From positions 31,375,193 to 31,439,192 of the forward strand of contig NC_089723.1 in the NCBI RefSeq assembly GCF_035083965.1: a DNA stretch of 64,000 bases, written 5' to 3'. The stretch comes from Branchiostoma lanceolatum (taxonomy: Eukaryota > Chordata > Leptocardii > Amphioxiformes > Branchiostomatidae). The position numbers and the translations under genes were made by a program. Below, in pieces: positions 43,050 to 55,281 of this stretch; position 1 is the first letter of the stretch, and every line of letters begins with the position of its first letter. Under the pieces are notes generated by a model, which saw only the letters and a program-made list of their open reading frames with translations, made no database searches and was not told the DNA's origin.

Positions 43050-43710
43050 GTTGGAGGTACAAAGTTCAACACTCGCGAAACTTCTGTAACCTCTAACCCG
43101 GAAGTTGTCTGGAAACGGGCACATCCGGCGAGACAGGGCGCGGCGGTTGCAGGTTGGTGTTTCTAAACTGTTCTTTTAAAGGTTGTGTCGATTTAAAGAC
43201 ATGACGATGGCCACAGCCTGTTTAGGAAGATCATTCAGATGGGAACTGTAGAAGTGTCATCATCCGGAAACACAGAAACACGTCTGCCAACAAGAAGATA
43301 AGGATCGATTCGATTCCTTATGTTTTGGCGGTCGGCGTGCAAGGTGGGAGGGGGGCGGAACGGTATTTGCATGTAGAGGCAGACATTTCATGTAGCACGA
43401 GGAATTTAGGTGATAAGATCATACACGATTTGGGATTGGAGCATACTAGATTGATCTTTAGAACCTGTAAACTTGACAAGTAATGTCATGCTTACATTTT
43501 GAATGAATGAATTTTGAATGGGGTTATAAGATTTGGCTAAAGGGCCATGTGGCAAGATCAGTGAAAGTGAAGGTAGACAGTTAACAGTTGGTAGAGAACT
43601 TGAAATTTCTACTTTTCCATTGCCAAGTTCATTCTATCAACTGCAAGCTGGTATCAGACAGATACGGGTTAAACACATATTAATACAGCAATGTCTATTC
43701 TCTGTTGCAG
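43050..43710. promoter_or_regulatory. Divergent LONP2/ANKLE2 promoter region
   Basis: LONP2 starts at 43049 on the minus strand and ANKLE2 coding begins within 730 bp on the plus strand. The gap has GC-rich stretches (GACAGGGCGCGGCGG near 43132) and an ETS-type site CCGGAAGT at 43098-43105, with another CCGGAAA at about 43264-43270. No TATA box is obvious. A non-coding or very short first exon of ANKLE2 should lie here, since an acceptor (TTGCAG) precedes 43711. Confidence 0.5.
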
Positions 43711-46259
43711 AAGTGGGGAGAGGCTTGGCATGCATTGTTGGCGCTAAACCAGGACTGCAATTACACAAGGGGATGGAGGCCATACTCCAGGATCTGCATA
43801 AGCTGAGTATTGCAGAGCTTCGGCAGAAGCTGAAGGAGGAAGGCCAGCCCATGGGACCAATCACCTCCACCACGCGTCTGCTGTTTGAAAAACGGCTGGC
43901 TCAGGCGCTTTACAGTAAAAACAATCCAGAGCATTCTGGAGAGGACGTCCCAGACTCGAGTCAAGATGCGGGGAGTAATGATACAAGCATTGAGACAAAC
44001 AGCACCAATGTAACACTGTCACAACCAGCAGTAACGAGCAGTAGTACTGATGGAAGCAGCATCAGTGCTGACAGGGGAGGAGAAGAGTTAGCGCAGGTAC
44101 AGGTAGAAGAGGAGGAAGAGGGAGAGACTACATACTATGCTGTCTCCCTGCCCCCTAGTGAGGTTTCACTGGCTGCTCACGCAAATGGCCTTGACCCTGA
44201 TCAACCTCATGTATACACCAAGAGGTCGGAGGCATTGACAACCCTGAAGAAGATCAAAGGGGCACGTTTTAAAGCTTTTAAGAACAGGAAAGATGCCGAT
44301 GACTTTTCGCTGCAGAAAACACCGCCAGTGCCAGTGCAGAAACCCGAAGTAGAGGCTGAAGCCACAAAGGGAGAGAAGGCTAACAATTTCAAGGCCCCGA
44401 AGGTGCCTGAGCTGAACCGCCTGAGGAAGAGTTTTGAGCAAGGGGACAAGGTCACCTTCCTGGAGACGGTATGGAACAACCCTAGGTTTCTCATCAGTTC
44501 AGGGGACACTCCTGTCATACTCCAGGAAGGGTCTAGGTGGAGTGCTTTACATGTCGCAGCCAAAGCCAACCTGCCCAACATGTGTGACCTGGTGCTGGAC
44601 ACCTTACAAGATCATGAGTTCCTACAGCTCATGTATCCCGGGGATGATCCTGCCACGGAGACAAGAAGGCAGAAGTTCCTGGTGGACTTGTACCTGAACA
44701 CACCAGACAAAGGGAACTGTGAAACCCCCCTCCACTTTGCCTGCAAGTTTGGGCACGTGGATGTGGTGCGTGTTCTGGTTTCTCACCCCTCATTAGACAG
44801 GACCATCAAGAACAGATACGACCAAACAGCGAGGGACATCATCTGCAGTAGATGCCAGGACGGACCAACTTCAAAACGAGCAGAGCAAATCAGAAAGCTG
44901 CTCGAAGAGTCCTACTTTGTACCTCTCTTCCGTGCAGAAGATAACTGTCTGCAGCCATTGGTTGGAGAACCATGGTCACCTGACCCTAGCGGCAGCCCTG
45001 TACTGCCCCTGCGGCACTCCCAGGGAAGCCCTGTTGCCGTCACCCCTCCCAGAGGCAATATGGCGGCCAACCCTGCCAGTCCCACCATGAGAGTGGCAGC
45101 AGTGGCTGGTCCGATGTCTCCTGCTGAGGCTACCAGGTTCCACCAGAAGTGGAAGACTCCCCCTCACAGTCCTGACTTCATGCACGTTCACAACATCAGG
45201 AGGGGAGACAACGACAGAGGGCTGGAGAGGATCGGACGGGAGATGGCACGCGACCTGCACATCCCATGGAAGGAGAAGTGGGACTTCTTAAAAATAAACT
45301 TGGACTTAGCAACAGATGAAGGCCTGGACAAACTTGAGGAGTACTTTGCAAAGAAGAACAAGTCTTTTGAAGATGAAAACAACAAGGCTGTACCCAACCC
45401 CTCACCTGTAGTTCCCTCCCCTCCAAACATAGCATCTCCTTGCAGGGAGTCCAAGGTCAATTTCCTTCCTCCAGAATGTAATTCCATCTCCATGGCAGCG
45501 TACTATCTCCAGGATGAAGAATCAGATGACGACACCCTATGTCCCAACACACCTAACACCAAAGTTACAGTTGACAAATCTTCACCATGTGCAACGGCCG
45601 ACACAGAAGAAGAGTTGGATGTAGCAGACAGAGATGCCATCATTATGGAAAAGATTCAGAAAAACCCATTTTCTCCTTTGCTTAAAGATAGTAGCAGTTC
45701 AGACATAGACTCGTACCTGTCATGGAGAGAAAGTCTGGGGGAAGCAACAGACTTAACAAACACAGATGAACCGGAAGATAACTTGTCCACCTTTTTTGCA
45801 AGACTCGCTGTCAAGAGCCCTAGCCCAAAAAAGGGAACAGCAGTACCAGGCAGTGGAAAGGGAAGCGCAAAGATTAAGGGTGTGAGCAGTATAGATGTGT
45901 GCACCCCTTGTAGGAAAGGTGGACCACCAAAACCCTTTTTCATAGACGGGGACCAGCCGACCAAGCTAGACCTGGACGTGTTCCATGCTCTGCAGGGTGT
46001 TGCCATCCCAGCAGACAAGTATCCTAACATTGCGAGATGGAAGGTTGTGATCACATCGTACACAGAACAGGCGAGGCAGAGTTGGCCCAGCCCGGCCGGG
46101 CTCCAGAGACAGAGGAGACACACCTTCAGTACCAGGAGCCCTCTAGCAGCTCCCAGTATGATGACAGGATCACAGCCACGTCAATGCCACAGGGAAAAAA
46201 CAGACTCGGTCATTGATGACCTTAAACAAGAGTTGTTTAGAGGAGAGAGCCTAAACTGA
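43711..46259 (+). CDS. ANKLE2: Ankyrin repeat and LEM domain-containing protein 2
   Basis: ANKLE2 is an ER/nuclear-envelope protein that promotes BAF dephosphorylation and nuclear-envelope reassembly after mitosis. A single exon (acceptor TTGCAG ending at 43710) carries nearly the whole protein. The first ATG in frame is 43773 (MEAILQDLHKLSIAELRQKL, 828 aa); the frame upstream stays open to the acceptor. Landmarks: a LEM-like domain (GPITSTTRLLFEKRLAQAL, about 30-48), a viroplasmin-like block (YTKRSEALTTLKKIKGARFK), two ankyrin repeats (WSALHVAAK near 255; ETPLHFACKFGHVDVVRVL near 316), VGEPWSPDPSG, the WKTPPHSPDF region and a C-terminal RQSWPSP block. The order and wording match human ANKLE2 throughout. 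No N-terminal membrane helix is visible, unlike human; it may be in an unseen first exon or absent. Human ANKLE2 is multi-exonic, so the single exon is notable. AATAAA is at 46415-46420. Confidence 0.93.
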
Positions 46260-47779
46260 ATGCCATCATATCATATTGATATACACATTTTATTCAAGAA
46301 TTGAGATTAGAATGGATTGGCACTCTAAAACGGAGCTGTAAGTGTCTTGGAAAGTCTTTAAATTTTTCTAGAAATTGTGTCAACACCAAGAAAAATATAT
46401 CTTAGTGTAGGGTGAATAAATATATTTGCATTTACGATATCTATTTCCATAATAGTATTAGGTTGCTTGCTGAATTTCATATTTCAGTGTTTGAGAATAT
46501 GTTCTGCAGATCTCGATGGATATCTAAGAAAAGCCCCAGATAGAGTTTGTAATCATCTTGTCATTGTTGTGTTCAAATGTTACATTTAAGCTTCTAATTA
46601 CAATTAAACTTCTCTGGGCAGTTTCATTCAGTACCATTTACATTGATGAAATTATCAAGAATATACTTAGCTGAATATATTGTGCCACAAGTCAGTGCAG
46701 CATAGGGAAGTTAGAAAGGTCACAACTAGCTATAGGCTTTGTAGGGGAGTCTTACTCTATGGTATATGATAACTTTGTCCTTCTAAAGGCAGTTATTTTT
46801 GTAATTGCACATGTTACATTCCTTGATAGACACATGTTTTAAACATCTGTAACACATAGAACTGTAGTACCGTAACTACATGTATGTATATTGAGCTGAG
46901 GAGGTGTCTTTATCTGATAGTAGATGCTTCTTTTTTAATGATGGAATTGTTCCGTTTCTGTTACATGTACCTGTGTGCAGTTTGATTTTACCATTACTTT
47001 TTGGCTGATATTGGTACAGTTACAGTTTATGTGCAGTGATACTTATTGTAAAATCAGTATTATGCAGTATATTTTTAAAGGAGTCAAGTATGTACCATAT
47101 ATGATATGAGAATGAATGTTTGTATACACCTGATATCAATAAAGTGGTCATCTATAGAGTTGAACGTCTGGCATTACCATATGATTTCCACCTCTATCTT
47201 GTTGTTGGTTTCCTTTATCAGCTGTCTTTGATGCATGTATGCTTCCTTACACTATCCAATCACATAATTCTTAATACATGTCCCATTTTTGTCTCTCACC
47301 ATAATCTATGGAATGGACCGGACTGGAATTTGGTGGAAAATGAAGTTTTTCCAAATATGCTAAGAGGATTGCAAAAGAATGATAATTTGCCAAATCAAGT
47401 TGACTGAAAGAAGTTCATATAACGAACGAAAACAAATTGTTGTCTACATGAGAAACGTCTTAAAGATAGACTCAGTGTTACATGGTAGATTTAACAAACA
47501 TAACGTGTATCAGTATGATGGATAATTCCTTTTCGAATGTTTCCATTAATTATTTTCGTTAGCTACTAGTATATTAAATGTTTCCACTTATCCTTTGCGT
47601 TTTGTAAATCGTGAAAACGATTGATTTGGCCCAAATTAAAGCGTAAATATGATACGCCAAACAACGAAATAATATGATTCACGGCGTAATGTTATGAGCT
47701 TCAGTTATTGACAAAACTGTAAAGAAACACTTCAGACAAACAAGACCTATAAATAGATCGGTGAGAGGGGCAATTAGTA

Positions 47780-47884
47780 ATCTCCAAGCAGATCTTTGGG
47801 GTAATATCGTGACGGCTGTGCGATGAGAATTTGATCCCAAGCAGAAACTATCACGATTTTGCCCCCAAAGATCTGCTTGGAGAT
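47780..47884. mobile_element. Short hairpin MITE related to the CTCTCCAAGCAGAGG family (copy 5)
   Basis: The ends ATCTCCAAGCAGATCTTTGG and its reverse complement are flanked by TA (47778-47779, 47885-47886). The interior GTAATATCGTGA pairs with TCACGATTTTGC. It shares the TCTCCAAGCAGA core with the other copies but carries a different interior. Confidence 0.7.
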
Positions 47885-50027
47885 TATGCAATTAGCCACA
47901 GATTATCAACACAGGCTATAAATACCCCAGTCTAGATCTAGGGACAATTATGCAAAGTCGAAAATCTGTAGAAACCTTTAATAAAACACGAAGTATATCC
48001 ACTTCTAGCCACACTAGACATAAAGCTTTAGTTCAATGCCCAATGCTTTAAGGCCAGCATGGAACAAACTTTCCTCTAGCTCTGAATAACCCCACGCACA
48101 TGTAGCAAAAGCTCAGGAAACTTTCCTTGGGGCGGGGATTGATAACATTTACGTTAAAGGGTTAACTGGAATTTTCTCCGCCTGGATGATTTGGGGGATG
48201 AATTCAAATGTGTGAACTTCAAACAGCCTTTGTGATGTCACTTACATGATTCAGGATGGCATTTCCTATACAATAGTGTAAATCAGTCGGTTCCTGGAGC
48301 TAGTTTACGTCCCTTTTCCTTTTATCTCGTAGATTCACGCTGTTTTAATATTCTGTTGCAGTGCCTTATACTAGTTTTATGGCTTTAAGGGTCCAGTCTT
48401 CTTCAGTGATAGTCTTACTTTTATGTAGTACGGTGTTTAAATTTCCGATTCGTGCAGCGCGGAGATCACTGAAAGGTATGGCTGATATGCTCAGATAAAT
48501 GGACCCCCGCGAGCAGTTATAACTTCTTCACGCGAACGAATAAGTTGTCTGGAGCGTTCGCACATCTGCGGGGGCAGGCGGATTCAGGCTGTCGAGATTT
48601 TGAGATGGGATGAAAGATAAATAAGGTTCACACTTCCTGCTGCTCAGGGGTATCGGAGAGTTTTTCTGACCTATTGGATGACTTGGCAAATCTTGTTCTC
48701 GCATTTCTAACAAGACCCCCGGGTGCCGTTAACAGGGGCCCGTTGGAAGTAAGAGCCACCTTTTCGAACGGGATGCCAAGGTCGACCGTTGTATGAAACA
48801 ACTTGGGACGGCGAGAAAATGCACGGTCCAACAAATTCATTGGAAAATAAACGATATCTAAATTCAATTAAACGACTGAAATTCTAAGCAATTACAACTT
48901 CAACAGATCTGGCAAACTTACTTGTAATCATAGGCACCAACTCTATTTTACGTAGGGAAATATGAAATGCTCAACATTATTTGTACGGTACGTTCATACC
49001 AATCCCGACCGTTATAAATCAATTGATATATGCTTGTGCAGGATTTTTTATTTGTGCATTTTATTAACCCTGCAAAGTCAACACAGGAGACAAAACGTAT
49101 TTTTTGTGTAAACCACTCTGTAACAGCTTTGGCGTGGCACTTTATCATTAGAGCCATAGAAGCACGGTCGGTGCACAAAGACATGGACATACATGTAGAC
49201 ATACATGTAGTGGCGCTGCGCTCAAGTACAATAAGTTATATAACAGCTCCACAGAAAAGATACATACGTTTGGACAAAGACAAACTTAAAGAAAAATTTT
49301 CAGACAAACGTGGCATTTCGGTCTCGGTCTCTGGCAATTTTGATTGGATCACGAAGAAAGAATGAACAATCCCATCAGTAGTTGAACTGTTGATGTAACA
49401 CAGAAACAGAGCTATCACCAGACAAACCACATGAAAATGGGCTTTGAAAAATACGTCCTTATCACGATATACAGCCTGACAGGTGTCCACAGCAGACCAC
49501 TGGGGCTTACTTCTCATCACAGGCAGTTTGGCTAATTGGGCGGAACTTCCTGTCTAGAAACGCAAAATCCATCTTATGTGGGCTACTCGGCTACACTTAG
49601 TAGTTCTTTGGTAAAGATTTGTAGAATGCTTACTTTGTAGTCGTTATCACACACTTTTCTTGTGTCTAGGTTTTGGAGATAAGATTTTCATAAACCTAGC
49701 CATAATAAACGTTCTCTATTTCAAGCAGTGCAAGGGACCAAAGGTAGTAAAGAATGTACATGTACGTAGTTTGGGAGTCACTGACGGCGACTGGAATGCC
49801 CGTCCGACGTGAGTTGACTGCTCGGGTCGTGAAATCAAATTGCCAACGCAGCACGACTGTTCTAACAGCAATACTGCAGGGCACATACTAGTAGCATGCA
49901 GCAGGGCGGTAATAGAATAGATCAGTTTTCATAGAATGTGTCAGAGACTGATATTCTTAGATTAAACTTCTCAGACTCGTTAGGCGTAGTTCCTCAGGTG
50001 TGAACAGGGATGAATGCTGATTTGCCA

Positions 50028-50236
50028 GTCTCTGTCGAGACCCGTTAGCCTGACTGAATGAAGAAATACGGTTTATGATTTTCCAGAGGAGTGAGCCGGC
50101 AAGAGCAACATTTGTCGACTTTCCCACCACAGAGTAGGTTGATCACGACAAATGTTGCCCAGGCAGGCTCACTCCTCTGGCCAGTTATATATCGTATTTC
50201 TTTGTATCAGTCAAGCTGGCGGGTCCAATAGAGATT
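50028..50236. mobile_element. Large hairpin element (about 210 bp, arms about 75-90 bp)
   Basis: The outer arms pair as TCTCTGTCGAGACCCGTTAG with CTGGCGGGTCCAATAGAGA. The middle arms pair as GAAGAAATACG with CGTATTTCTTTG. The inner arms are better kept: CCAGAGGAGTGAGCC (50093) with GGCTCACTCCTCTGG (ending 50180) and CAACATTTGTCG with CGACAAATGTTG. The inner part is less diverged than the outer part. No coding potential is seen. Confidence 0.65.
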
Positions 50237-50484
50237 AGTGATTTGGCATTATTCTTGAGTACAGAATGACGGTCTCTCAAAGCTGAATAATGTGGTCAAA
50301 GATTCTTGGATGGTGAGGTGTCTCATGGCCAATTCGTCAGTTTCTAGAGTTGAATAGCGCTGGAAACTTCGAAATCGAATACACTAATTATATGGCTTGT
50401 ATTCAACTCATATGACCTCCCTTTCGGTGTGAAGGTCAATTCTGCAACAGTGATATTCCAAGATGACAAATGAGTTCTTTATTA

Positions 50485-50640
50485 CTCTCCAAGCAGAGGT
50501 GGGAGGGAAATACTGTGATCTTCTTCTGACAGTCCCCGCTCTCAGATTGGCCTCCTATCTAATAATGAGGATTTCTCGGAGAACGGGGTCAATCAGAAGG
50601 TCATGATCCCCATCTGTCCATCTAACCTCCGCTTGGAGAG
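50485..50640. mobile_element. Hairpin MITE, CTCTCCAAGCAGAGG family (copy 6)
   Basis: It starts CTCTCCAAGCAGAGGTGGGA after TA (50483-50484) and ends CCTCCGCTTGGAGAG. The interior (AATACTGTGATC, CCCCGCTCTCAGATTGG) is related to copy 1 at 7983-8120. It lies directly upstream of a TATA-like sequence. Confidence 0.7.
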
Positions 50641-50766
50641 TGTTATTTTACTTATATATAGGAAAAAAAACGAAACAAATTAACACCACGAGATGGAAGT
50701 GGACAACTTTATACCCCACCCTGCCCACCCCCAGCCGCGAGGTTTGATAGTACAGCCCTACGCTTT

Positions 50767-50826
50767 ATGAAGAGAACCGCAGGACCACACCGGGCACCCT
50801 CTGCTCCGGTGGACATCGGCAGAAGG
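50767..50826 (+). CDS. Possible first coding exon of an unidentified gene
   Basis: ATG at 50767 opens a 20-residue frame that begins MKRTAGPHRAPSAPVDIG and ends in a strong donor (AGAAG then GTGAGTACTG at 50827). A TATATATA word lies at about 50653-50660. A short upstream frame (ATG near 50692, reading MEVDNFIPHPAHP) stops with a TGA that overlaps this ATG as ATGA, an arrangement seen in reinitiation. No downstream exon was found in the window and no homology is recognised, so this is only a candidate. Confidence 0.22.
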
Positions 50827-53800
50827 TGAGTACTGATATGAGTGTTGAAACAGTCTTTATGATAAAGGATGCCGTTTAGTTTTCTAAGGCTTAGAAACCG
50901 ACTGAGTTCTGTCATTTGAGAGTTTTTTTCTTCAACAAAATCTCATCGAATGTAACTAGTCTACAATGTTCAAGGGCGGTCTGGGTGTCATTATCTCCTT
51001 GCAAATTCAGTGAAGCCAAGTTAACTGATCCTTTCATGTTGCCATCGTCTCTTAGCTTAGGCTGTGTGCGTTTCATTTCATCTAGAATAATCAGGATTGA
51101 CCATTTTCAGGAAATATCATCTGTACAACTTCCTTTGCATCCATCTTTTACCGTCTGAGCTAAGTGTTCATCAACTTCTTTGGCATTCAGTTCACGGTAT
51201 GACTTTATGCTTTCCAATAAAAATATCACCAGGAAGTAGCATATGGGAATTGGCATAAAAGACCCGTCGACAATCGATTTGTTATCACTTATCTTTACAG
51301 AAGTTCCCCGCATTCTTTTTATAGTCTTCGTGCCGTTTTGAAAAGTGCCCTATCTAAACCCGATCAGGAAAACACCGGTATCCATCTGCTATGGTTAGTG
51401 GCCCGGGGTCTATCTTCATTCTCCGTACCTCGTATTCTGGTGATATAAAGATAAAAGCATGTTGAAATGTCCCTGGGCACTTTTGTCTGCTATCAGATCA
51501 GTATAAGTTTCAGGATTTATATCAGCGATGGTCATTGTAACAACTTCGTGAGATATGTCTTGGAATCATGCTGTCAGGAAGAAATACGATCACACCAAGT
51601 AACTATAGCTTCCCGTCTTCAAACTTTGATGCAATCTTACCTCGGGTATAGTGTTACCAGCACACTATCTGTGGCTGTTATTTATTGTTTGTCGTTTGAA
51701 TGAAAAAAAAAAAGAATCTCAGGAATAGATTTGAGCCTCTCAATTCATCTTCTAGCTCGGCGCCTCAATAGCTTCATTGATGCGTCGTTTAGAACTGTTG
51801 AAATTCTGTCACGGAAGACAAGTCACGTCGAGGATGGTGCTTTCTTACTGCGCTGCTAGAACGAAATGAACTGTGATAACCTTTCCAACTGCAGACTATC
51901 ATTTGAATAGTGTTGTGGCTATTTGAGAGGTGAAGTATGTAGTGCATTTACAGACGTTTCCTTATCTATCTCATGCCGAAGGGGATATATCAGACATCAG
52001 TACGGTGCGACAAATACAAGATTGGCTTTGAATGACAAATTATATGAGACCGCCATGAAGCAGTAGATTGGAAAATGAATGGGAGATGTGTGGCGACAGT
52101 CTTCAATACTCCGGACTTGAATATCTAAATCTTGAGCGCGCTGTCTTGTCAGGAAAATCCTAGGCTTTCAGTTGGCATTGCTTTTACGTTTTGGAGATTG
52201 AGATAGAACAAGACGAACCATGCACTCCATTCTGTTCTGATGTGACTAGAGAAGGTTCAGACGGTTTGAGGGAACAACAGTGGGGGTGGAGGAAGCACTG
52301 TGGTATCACTAAGCTGGATGTTTCTGCGTCCGGCGGCCTTTGATAAAGACAACGTGCTACCAAAAAGTAATCCCGAACTCGTTACATTTTGTTCGACTGA
52401 TGTCAGTCCTTATCCTCCCTTTTGAAACGTTGAGTATGACGAATCACTTGCGTTATTATATGAGACATCATTACTTCACTAGGATCTACTTCTTTCAGCC
52501 CCGCGGTTTTAGACGTTTCAGTACAGGTTATTGGGTAGCTGAGATTGTCAGCAGAAACTGGGGCTTTTGCCACTCAAGTTTCTTTGACTAGTCTGGTTTC
52601 TGGAGGCAAGGATCCTGATAAGAGCGCCTTTGTTCCTATGAGCGTTGTCTTTTTACATGCCATTAGAAAATAAATGTAAAAAGCCAAAAGTGCTTTCAAG
52701 TCGAAAAGAAAAGTGATACTACTGAGCCATGAAGAAAGTTTTCAGTTCTAAGATTCTGGCTGCATGGTATGGGTAACTAGTATTCTTCTCCTTTCTGTTC
52801 ATCATGTTTATATAAGGACCTATAGCTAGGAGCTAGAGCAGATCCATCGTAACATCATAATGTGTTATCTGCAATAATGATACATAGTCTTACTTCTGAC
52901 TAGATTTGGTGGCACATCCTTAACTACAACATTTATATAACCACACATTGTCTTCTGCACGGCCTGTTGCTTATTGGACATAAACTGAGCATGACACTTC
53001 TTAATCTGTTGTTTTATACTTCTTGACAGAATTGCAATTACGTGTGGTCCCATTCAAATTGACTTTAATCCTTCTTGGTTATTATCAGAAAGCCAGGTCT
53101 GCTGCATGTGTAGATAGATTGGTTCCGGACAAATGATCTTCTTCGGCGCGAGTCAGTGTATGAGGATATTGCTCTAGACTAACTACGGCCGGCTATAGAG
53201 AGAATATTTGCAAGGGGTTTTGACCATCAGAGGGTTTCAGTTGCAGGCTCCAAGGGGGAGATATTAACCTTACCGTGGACTGACTCTCCTAGCCAATTAT
53301 TCCTTTTTTTTGCCAAATTCTACGATCCGTAGAAAAGTCTGGTGCGGAGGCTAATATCGCTCAACGGTTAGTCAGGATAGGCGGCGAGAGCCGATGTCAC
53401 ACTATCGGTTAAACTTGTTGATCGCCAGGATGTTGACGGCTATCAAAGTCGCCAGGAGAGTCCAGCGTACTTTTTACCTAGAAATTTACCTCATCACATC
53501 GGACGGGGCATGGTGACTTGCGTACATAGCCAGGGTAATCTTTATAAATCGCGCAGAGATCGATAGAATACCGTATTGCTGCCGAAAATGTCCTTTTAGA
53601 GCTCGTATACTCTTCCGATGGGGTATTCTCCTGCTGTGTGACACTATGTCCAAATGAAACGACACCTCAGTTGCCAGAAGATTTGCCCATCTCCTTCATG
53701 AATCCTGAACCCAACTTGCCGACGTTCTTCTCTTTGGATTAACCATATTCTCAAAGGTGCGTCTTCGATGAAAGGTATTATCAGCTGCATTAAGTGTAAG

Positions 53801-55257
53801 CATGGATTAATGAAGTAAAGGTCGGGTCTTGGATTAATTACTTAACGGGTGAGTGATGAGGGTGGCTGAAATACACGTACTTATGTTTTCGGAGTAGTAA
53901 AATAATATCAGAGCAGAAATGAAATTACCCAGAACAGTTTCGAGAAACGTTTCTGTGATTAAACAATAGACAAAGAGGAATAGTAGGAGACAGACTAGAC
54001 TGAAATCATGATTACATAGGGACGTTTCGCACAAGGTGGCCCGTTCATAACGATACCTTTGGCGTAGCTCTTACCACACTAGGATCAATTCTGGACCAGT
54101 CGTTGGCGTCGTTTCTCGTCAGTTAATTTCTCCTGTTGCCTTCAAAAGCTGGCGCTGACAAGTTGATGGATGGTCTTTCGATAAAGTTGGCGAAATTTGA
54201 AAGAAACTGTTATTTACGACCGCTTTCCATTACAGCAATATTATCTCAAAGAAGCTTGTGTGGCTACAGGGAAATAAAGCGCGCAATTTGTTGGAGAATA
54301 AAACAGCACTGAGGTCGTTACGCTTGTCAGCAGGTTTCAGCACTTGGTTCTTCTCCTGTTCCCAAGTTTTAAGTGGTATTTATGGTTTAGCCCTCCGGGT
54401 CATCAGGAAAAAGCTTCTCGGTTCGGGAGATTGCAAGGTGCACTACTAGCGACCTGTCGCAGAAAACTCCTTATCTTGCAAAATAACCTTCCGGCGTCCA
54501 TATCTGTGGGCTTCCGTCCGTCCACGCCTTGCCCTGGATCAGGTCTTTAAGTCACCCTGGGGTAGCCATTACTCTATCTTATACCGTATGAGTCGTCTTT
54601 ACATATGATAAAGACGCGGTCTTTTTTTCTTGACAGCTTCGCAGATTATTTGAACAAGAAGAAAGACAAACCGAGACAATGACGTATTACTAAAAGCATG
54701 CTTAAGTCTTACATAACTCATGTCGTTAGTTACCGAGAGAGGAGATGTAATGGACTCAGAGCTCTTATCACATAGACAAAGGCTCCGTTAATGTTTACAG
54801 ATTATGCGCTTTATTTTCCATCACACACACACACTCCGTTAGAGATAGCAATGGTCCGCTGAGGAGAAATGCCAGAATGAAACCCATTCTTCAGATGTTG
54901 GTTCGCAACAGGAAAGTAACGTTGCTCGTTGTCCAGACGGCCATAACGTTTCACAGCCGCTTTAAGTAAAAGTTACATCACAGGGAGATTTTTACAGGAA
55001 CTTGCCGCACGCTCGTCTAAATCGCTTGGCTTTTCAAAGCAATGAGACAACCCGTCAGGACCATAGTTACTTAACAAGAGCAACTATCATTGAACTCAAA
55101 ACACTAAAATGATCACTCTTTTCAGCAAAAGTACATTAACGCTCCGTTTATTATAGAAAAAACTCTATGTCTATATGTCCACGTTGCTATTGTTTTTATC
55201 AAAATTTTGATAATGTTAAATAATAATGCTTTTATGCTCTATGTATTTGATTATCCC

Positions 55258-55281
55258 AAGGACATTATATATAATGTCCTT
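55258..55281. repeat. Perfect 24-bp palindrome
   Basis: AAGGACATTATA is followed immediately by its reverse complement. GATTATCC occurs as a direct word on both sides. Confidence 0.85.

Larger units (their letters stand above)
46260..50484. other. Gene-free region, first part (ANKLE2 3' UTR and beyond)
   Basis: Polyadenylation signals at 46415-46420 and about 47138-47143 could end ANKLE2 transcripts. Apart from hairpin elements at 47780-47884 and 50028-50236 I see no gene, RNA or tandem array. Open frames (for example minus 48628-48867) are short and match nothing I know. Confidence 0.45.

Noticed and set aside
43533-43710. Upstream extension of the ANKLE2 frame
   Set aside because: It has no ATG at its start and lies before a good splice acceptor (TTGCAG at 43705-43710); likely intron.
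45656-46123. Antisense frame of 155 codons within ANKLE2
   Set aside because: Shadow of the ANKLE2 exon; low-complexity protein without recognisable features.
48628-48867. Minus-strand frame of 79 codons as a possible gene
   Set aside because: No homology recognised, no convincing splice sites and no supporting neighbour exons.
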